Positions 59,863 to 64,000 of a stretch of DNA of 64,000 nt are shown here, piece after piece (position 1 is the first letter of the stretch; each line of letters begins with the position of its first letter). The notes beneath the pieces are model-generated. The model saw nothing but the letters and a program-made list of their open reading frames with translations, ran no database searches and was not told where the DNA came from. This stretch comes from Streptomyces sp. TN58 (GTDB taxonomy: Bacteria; Actinomycetota; Actinomycetes; Streptomycetales; Streptomycetaceae). The stretch is from the NCBI RefSeq assembly GCF_001941845.1, contig NZ_CP018870.1:2325001-2389000 (forward strand). Reading direction: 5' to 3'. The position numbers and the translations under genes are program-made.

Positions 59863-60492
59863 ATGGCCGGCGACTTCCGCCCGACCGCCCGCCACGGGGG
59901 CCTCGTCGCCCTCGCCGCCTGCATCGGCGTCTGGCTCGTGACCAGCGGTTCCCGTGAGCCGGTCGGGCCACCGCTGCCCTCCCCCGCCGAGGCCCTGACC
60001 GCCGCCGGCGCCGTCGGCCCCGGTATCGCCCCGCTCCCCGGTTCGCCGCCCGGCCGGATCAGGATCCCCTCCATCCGGGTGGACGCGCCGCTGGTCGGGC
60101 TCGGGCTGGACCGGGCCGGCCACCTCCAGGTGCCGCCTCCCGACCGGCGCGACCTGGCCGGCTGGTACCGGGAGGGCACCACCCCGGGCGCCACCGGTAC
60201 GGCCGTGATCGCCGGGCACGTGGACGACGCGGCCGGGCCCGGGGTCTTCTACCACCTGGGCGCCCTGCGCCGCGGCGCCGCGATCGAGGTGCCGCGCGCG
60301 GACGGCCGTACGGCGGTGTTCACGGTCCACGCGGTCGAGGTCCACGACGCCAGGACCTTCCCCGACACCCGTGTGTACGGCCCCTCGTCGCGCGCCGAGC
60401 TGCGGGTGATCACCTGCGGCGGCGGGTTCTCACCGCGTACGGGCTACCGCGGCAACGTGGTCGTCTTCGCCCACCTCACCGGGACCTACTGA
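59863..60492 (+). CDS. Class F sortase
   Basis: A protein of 209 residues. An N-terminal membrane helix (LVALAACIGVWLVTSGS) precedes a sortase beta-barrel with the triad His119 (VIAGHVDDA), Cys185 (RVITCGGGF) and Arg196 (GYRGNVVVFAHL). IRIPSIRVDAPLVGLGLD is the class F start. Sortases join surface proteins to the cell wall or to each other. The only visible partner is the preceding secreted protein, which lacks a standard sorting motif. Confidence 0.9.
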   Translation: MAGDFRPTARHGGLVALAACIGVWLVTSGSREPVGPPLPSPAEALTAAGAVGPGIAPLPGSPPGRIRIPSIRVDAPLVGLGLDRAGHLQVPPPDRRDLAGWYREGTTPGATGTAVIAGHVDDAAGPGVFYHLGALRRGAAIEVPRADGRTAVFTVHAVEVHDARTFPDTRVYGPSSRAELRVITCGGGFSPRTGYRGNVVVFAHLTGTY

Positions 60493-60509
60493 GCGGCGGC
60501 TACCGCCGG

Positions 60510-61286
60510 TCAGCCCCACTGCTCCAGGCCGAGCTTGAGCACCAGGGCGCCGACCACGGTCAGCAGCACGCCGCGGACGAAGCCGCTGCCCTTCTTGAGC
60601 GCCATCCGGGCGCCGATCATGCCGCCGGCCAGGTTGAACACCGCCATCAGCGCGGCCAGCTGCCACAGCACCATGCCCTGGTAGGCGAACATCGCGAGCG
60701 CCCCGGCGTTGGTGCAGCAGTTGACGATCTTTGCGGTGGCGGAGGCCGTCACGAGGTCGAGGTGGAGCAGGGCCGTGAGCGCCAGCACCAGGAAGGTGCC
60801 GGTGCCCGGCCCGATGAGGCCGTCGTAGAAGCCGATGCCGAGCCCGGCGAGACCGATGGCGAGCAGTACCCGGGAGCGGCTGACGGGCGAGGTGGAGGGC
60901 GCGGTGCCGAAGCCGGGCCGGAAGAGCACGAAACCGGCGACGATCACGAGCACCACCATGATCATCGGCCGGAGGGCGTCCTTGCTGATGCCGCCGGCGA
61001 GCGCGGCGCCGCCCATCGATCCGGCGAGCGCGGCCAGACCGATGCGGACGGCGAGCTTCACGTCCACGGGAGCCTTGCGGACGTAGGTCACCGCCGCGCC
61101 GGCCGTGCCGACGATGGCCACCGCCTTGTTGGTGCCGAGGACGGTGGCGGGATGCGCCTGGGGCAGGCCGAGCAGGAGCGCGGGCAGGAGCAGCAGGCCG
61201 CCGCCGCCCACCACCGCGTCGATCCAGCCCGCGGCCGCGGCGGCCACGCACAGCACGATGATCATGGTCGTTGATATGTCAGGCAC
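60510..61286 (-). CDS. Sulfite exporter TauE/SafE family permease
   Basis: A protein of 258 residues with about eight membrane helices and the TSUP repeats: GWIDAVVGGGGLLLLPALLL, TVLGTNKAVAIVGTAGAAVT, and the second copy IGFYDGLIGPGTGTFLVLAL. Exports or imports sulfur-containing anions. Convergent with the sortase gene. Another TSUP gene in the window (35319-35761) is decayed, so this may be the remaining active copy. Confidence 0.88.
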   Translation of the reverse strand: MPDISTTMIIVLCVAAAAAGWIDAVVGGGGLLLLPALLLGLPQAHPATVLGTNKAVAIVGTAGAAVTYVRKAPVDVKLAVRIGLAALAGSMGGAALAGGISKDALRPMIMVVLVIVAGFVLFRPGFGTAPSTSPVSRSRVLLAIGLAGLGIGFYDGLIGPGTGTFLVLALTALLHLDLVTASATAKIVNCCTNAGALAMFAYQGMVLWQLAALMAVFNLAGGMIGARMALKKGSGFVRGVLLTVVGALVLKLGLEQWG

Positions 61287-61323
61287 GTACCGACCCTATG
61301 GAGCTGTTGGGTGCAGTGGCCAT

Positions 61324-61605
61324 TCAATCCTCGGAAACTTGCGCAAAGGTTGAGCTTTGGCGGGCCGGGACCCGGTCCGGGGCCACCGGAGCGGCCGGGT
61401 CCACGATCACCGTGAGCGCGCTGGCGGCCAGCACACTGGCGGCCCCCAGCCCCGCCGTGAGCCGCCCCGCCGGGGGTACGCGGGCCAGTGCGGCCAGCGC
61501 GGTCCGCACCGGCGAGGGTCTGCGGGGCTTGCGGTGCCGGGCGGCGGGCCGCGCGGCACCGGCTCCGACCGGCACGGACAGGGCGACGTGCAGGGGGTGG
61601 CGCAT
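61324..61605 (-). CDS. Small membrane protein, unknown function
   Basis: A protein of 93 residues from ATG 61605, with GAGGAG eight to nine bases upstream. A basic N-terminal half (AARHRKPRRPSPVRTALAAL) is followed by a hydrophobic segment (RLTAGLGAASVLAASALTVI) and a short tail ending FAQVSED. A single-pass protein or uncleaved signal anchor. It lies 118 bp after the ferric-reductase-like gene on the same strand. No family recognised. Confidence 0.55.
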   Translation of the reverse strand: MRHPLHVALSVPVGAGAARPAARHRKPRRPSPVRTALAALARVPPAGRLTAGLGAASVLAASALTVIVDPAAPVAPDRVPARQSSTFAQVSED

Positions 61606-61723
61606 GGTGCGGAAGCTCCTCGGGGGACGGGGGGGACGCTTGGGCGACGGAGGCGCGGGGGCGGGCGCGGGGCGCATGGCGCACGGCGCATGGCGAACGG
61701 AGAGCGGCCGGAGCCACGGCGGC

Positions 61724-63028
61724 TCAGAAGCTGAAGGCCTCCGCGTGGATCCGCCCGGCCGGCACCCCGGCCCGCAGCAGCGCGGCCCTCGCCGCGTCGG
61801 CCATCCCCGGCGGCCCGCACAGGTAGACGTCGTGCTCGGCCAGGTCGGGCACCAGCGCGGCCAGCGCCTGCGGAGCCAGCGGGTCGTAGGCGGCGCCCGA
61901 AGGCCCGAGGAGGTAGTGCAGCCCCGCCTGCCGCTCGGCGGCGATGGCCTCCAGCTCGGCGCGCAGCACCAGGTGCTCCTCGGCTCCGGCCCGGTAGAGC
62001 AGGGTGATGGCCCCGGGACCGCCGGGCAGCGTCTCGAACAGCGCCCGCATCGGGGTGATCCCGACCCCGCCGGCGATCAGCAGCACCTTGGGCCGGGTCC
62101 GCCGGGCCGCGGTCAGCGCACCGAACGGCCCGGTGGCGAGGACGCGCGTACCGGGGCGCAGCCGGCGGATGCGGCGGGAGTGCCCGCCGAGCCCCTTCAC
62201 GGTGATCCGCAGCGTGTCCCCGCGGACCGGCGCGGACAGGGAGAACGGCAGGGCGGTCGGCCACAGCCCCCGTCGCAGGAACCGCCAGCGCAGGAACTGC
62301 CCCGGCTCGGCGCGCAGTTCCTCCAGGTGCTCGCCGCGGATGACCACGGAGACGACGCCGGGCCCCTCGAAGCGGACCTCGGCGACCCGCAGCGCGTGCC
62401 GCAGGGCCTGGCGTACGGGGACCACGGCGCGGTACCAGACCAGCAGCGCGGCGACCTCGGTGTGCGCGAGCGCCCAGAACCAGGCCGCGGCGGCGAGGTC
62501 GGGCCCGGCGAGCTGGTGGGCGAAGCCGAGGGCGGCCGCGAGGTATACGAGCAGGTGCACCCCGCGCCAGGTTTCGTACGACATCCGGCGGCGTACCGCC
62601 CGGGCGGAACTCACACCGACCGCCGCCAGGAGGGCGGTCCCGGCCGCGGCGGCGGCCAGGGCGGGGTAGCCGAGCAGCTCGCGGACGGCGCGCACCAGGT
62701 CTGCTCCCGTGTGCACGGCGTACCCCAGCAGGGCGAAGAGCCCGTGGCCGAAGCAGAGGAGCAGGACGTGGCGGCCGCCGAACGCGTGCCAGCGGGCGAG
62801 CCGGTCGGCGCCGACCCCGTGCTCGACGGCGGGCACCCGGGCCATCAGGAAGAGCAGCACCAGCACCCCGTACCCGGCGAGGAGACCGGTCAGGTGCGCG
62901 GCGGTGGCGAACAGCGCGTCGGGCCGCGCCGAGGGCCGGACCTGCACCGCCCAGAGCAGGAGAACCACCCCCGCCCCGCCCAGGATCCCGCCCCTGACCC
63001 GCACCGCCGCATCTCGCATGCGGATCAC
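61724..63028 (-). CDS. Ferric reductase-like transmembrane flavoprotein
   Basis: A protein of 434 residues. About six membrane helices hold paired histidines for haem (RWHAFGGRHVLLLCFGHGLF, RGVHLLVYL, GFAHQLAG), followed by an FAD domain (LPFSLSAP, LRITVKGLGGHSRRIRRL) and an NAD(P) domain (VLLIAGGVGITPMRALFETL, DVYLCGPPGMADAAR). This is the ferric reductase/NADPH oxidase-like layout. It moves electrons from NAD(P)H across the membrane, perhaps to Fe(III). GTG 63028 or ATG 63019 start. Confidence 0.87.
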   Translation of the reverse strand: MIRMRDAAVRVRGGILGGAGVVLLLWAVQVRPSARPDALFATAAHLTGLLAGYGVLVLLFLMARVPAVEHGVGADRLARWHAFGGRHVLLLCFGHGLFALLGYAVHTGADLVRAVRELLGYPALAAAAAGTALLAAVGVSSARAVRRRMSYETWRGVHLLVYLAAALGFAHQLAGPDLAAAAWFWALAHTEVAALLVWYRAVVPVRQALRHALRVAEVRFEGPGVVSVVIRGEHLEELRAEPGQFLRWRFLRRGLWPTALPFSLSAPVRGDTLRITVKGLGGHSRRIRRLRPGTRVLATGPFGALTAARRTRPKVLLIAGGVGITPMRALFETLPGGPGAITLLYRAGAEEHLVLRAELEAIAAERQAGLHYLLGPSGAAYDPLAPQALAALVPDLAEHDVYLCGPPGMADAARAALLRAGVPAGRIHAEAFSF

Positions 63029-63127
63029 GCTAGAGGCCCCGGCAGCGGCCGCGATGATCCTTAAGGCGGCCTTGAGGAAGGCCTCACCGACCGTTAAACC
63101 GGTCGCTGAGGTCGGCGTTCCGTCCGG

Positions 63128-63154
63128 GTAACAGAGGCGATGCGGCGGGGAAAC
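63128..63154 (+). promoter_or_regulatory. GlnR-like box upstream of the right-edge flavoprotein
   Basis: GTAAC, six bases, GATGC, six bases, GAAAC: three half-sites at exact 11-bp phase, as in the GlnR consensus. Exactly 22 bases separate the box from ATG 63177, the same offset as at nasA. Confidence 0.55.
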
Positions 63155-63176
63155 AGCGGCCGCGCACCCTCATGGC

Positions 63177-64000
63177 ATGACCTCGGAAAAGCGTGTGGTG
63201 GTGATCGGCGGCGGCCTCGCGGGCCTGCGGCTCGCGAACCGGCTGGGCCCGGCCGCGGCGGTGACCGTCCTCGGCGAGGAGACCCACGTCCCGTACAACA
63301 GGGTCCTGCTCGCCGAGGTCCTGGCGGGCCGGTACGCGCCGGAGGTGACCGCCCTCCCGGCGCCGGGCCCGGTGCTGCGGCGCGGGGTCCGGGCGGTGCG
63401 CGTCGACCGCGCGGAGCAGGCCGTGCACTGCGACGACGGCACGGTGGCCCCGTACGACACGCTCGTACTGGCCACCGGGTCCAACGCGGTGCTGCCGCCG
63501 CTGCGCGGCCTGTTCGAGCCCGACGGGCGGGAACTCCCCGACGGGGTCCACGCGTTCCGCACCATGGACGACTGCATGGCCCTCTCTGCGGCCGTACGCC
63601 CCGGGGTGCGGGCGGTGGTGATCGGCGGAGGCCTGCTGGGCGTTTCGGCCGCCCGGGCGCTCGCCGCCCGCGGAGCGGTGGTGGTCCTGGCCCAGCAGGG
63701 CGAGCGCCTGATGGAGCGCCAGCTGGACGCGGACGCCTCCGCGCTGCTGGCCACGCACCTGAGCGAGCTCGGCGTGGAGATCCACACGGAATGCCGGGTC
63801 AGGGGCGTGACGACGACGGCTTCGGCCCCGCCGGCGGCCCCGGCCCGCAGGTCCGGGGGCGGCGCCCCCGGCAACGCCGCCGCACCCGGTCAACGGCGGG
63901 TCACCGGCGTCGAGCTCGCCGACGGCTACCGGCTGGAGGCCGACGTCGTCGTCCTCGCCTGCGGCGTACGCCCCCGCACGGGCCTGGCGCGGGCCGCCGG
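63177..64000 (+). CDS. FAD-dependent NAD(P)H oxidoreductase, NirB-like N-terminus (partial)
   Basis: The gene runs off the window; about 275 residues are visible. FAD motif VVVIGGGLAGLRLANRLG, VPYNRVLLAEVLAGRY, YDTLVLATGSNAVLPPLRG, NAD motif VVIGGGLLGVSAARALAARG, and the start of the second FAD region (VVVLACGVRPRTGLARAAG). This is the N-terminal reductase of NirB-type nitrite reductase large subunits and of NasB-type electron donors to nitrate reductase. The GlnR-like box supports a nitrogen role. A disordered Ala/Pro/Gly loop interrupts the NAD domain. Confidence 0.82.
   Translation, partial: MTSEKRVVVIGGGLAGLRLANRLGPAAAVTVLGEETHVPYNRVLLAEVLAGRYAPEVTALPAPGPVLRRGVRAVRVDRAEQAVHCDDGTVAPYDTLVLATGSNAVLPPLRGLFEPDGRELPDGVHAFRTMDDCMALSAAVRPGVRAVVIGGGLLGVSAARALAARGAVVVLAQQGERLMERQLDADASALLATHLSELGVEIHTECRVRGVTTTASAPPAAPARRSGGGAPGNAAAPGQRRVTGVELADGYRLEADVVVLACGVRPRTGLARAA

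Overview
The window is chromosomal DNA of a Streptomyces-like actinomycete. The evidence is very high G+C with strong G/C preference at third codon positions, many GTG starts, the fasR-fabD-fabH-acpP-fabF block, an HrdA-type sigma factor, an Mbl-type actin homologue and a NasA-type nitrate reductase. From memory, the genes resemble the S. coelicolor SCO2386-SCO2490 interval, with rearrangements.

Layout. 1-5.5 kb: end of a SHOCT-tailed protein; a YtrA-type GntR/ABC operon preceded by a perfect 22-bp inverted repeat; a MerR/aldo-keto reductase pair; a serine hydrolase; a pirin. 5.6-10.6 kb: type II fatty acid synthesis operon with its activator FasR. 10.6-24.6 kb: ordinary accessory chromosome (DUF3145 protein, SGNH lipoprotein, GH3 glucosidase with TetR, LysR and HxlR regulators beside dehydrogenases, two large membrane proteins, EI24 protein, Ohr peroxidase). 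24.6-30.5 kb: a zinc-independent NADP-dependent oxidoreductase gene cut in two by a 4.39-kb element that carries a large serine integrase and five small or regulatory genes; a MarR gene sits divergently beside the severed 5' end. 30.6-41.2 kb: zinc-ribbon membrane protein, lipase, Mbl, Lrp/LysE pair, a decayed TauE/SafE gene, a fused carboxyltransferase, AraC/cupin pair, MFS exporter and YbdK-type ligase. 41.2-41.7 kb: tRNA-Met and two tRNA-Asn genes. 41.8-48.6 kb: YtxH-like protein, FGGY kinase, heterodimeric ABC exporter and hrdA. 48.7-64 kb: decayed gene, nasA, SanA-like protein, siroheme chelatase, dgt, FAD reductase, dnaG, a 60-bp MITE-like insertion, gamma-glutamylcyclotransferase, secreted protein plus class F sortase, TauE/SafE permease, ferric-reductase-like flavoprotein, and a FAD-dependent NAD(P)H oxidoreductase cut by the window end.

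The standout is the integrated element at 25468-29863. Joining its two flanks through the shared 8-bp sequence ATCCGGCC restores a 340-codon oxidoreductase reading frame exactly, so attB can be reconstructed. Joining the two element ends gives an attP with long two-fold symmetry around a central CC dinucleotide. Inside, two operons are each preceded by nearly the same 22-bp motif (20 of 22 identical), a good candidate for the target of the element's own XRE/DUF5753 regulator. No replication, transfer or capsid gene is visible, so the element is either a very small integrative element or a satellite that relies on a helper.

A second theme is nitrogen regulation: nasA and the flavoprotein at the right edge each have a GTAAC-type, 11-bp-phased GlnR-like box ending exactly 22 nt before the start codon. 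Regulatory calls rest on motif reading only and have not been tested.
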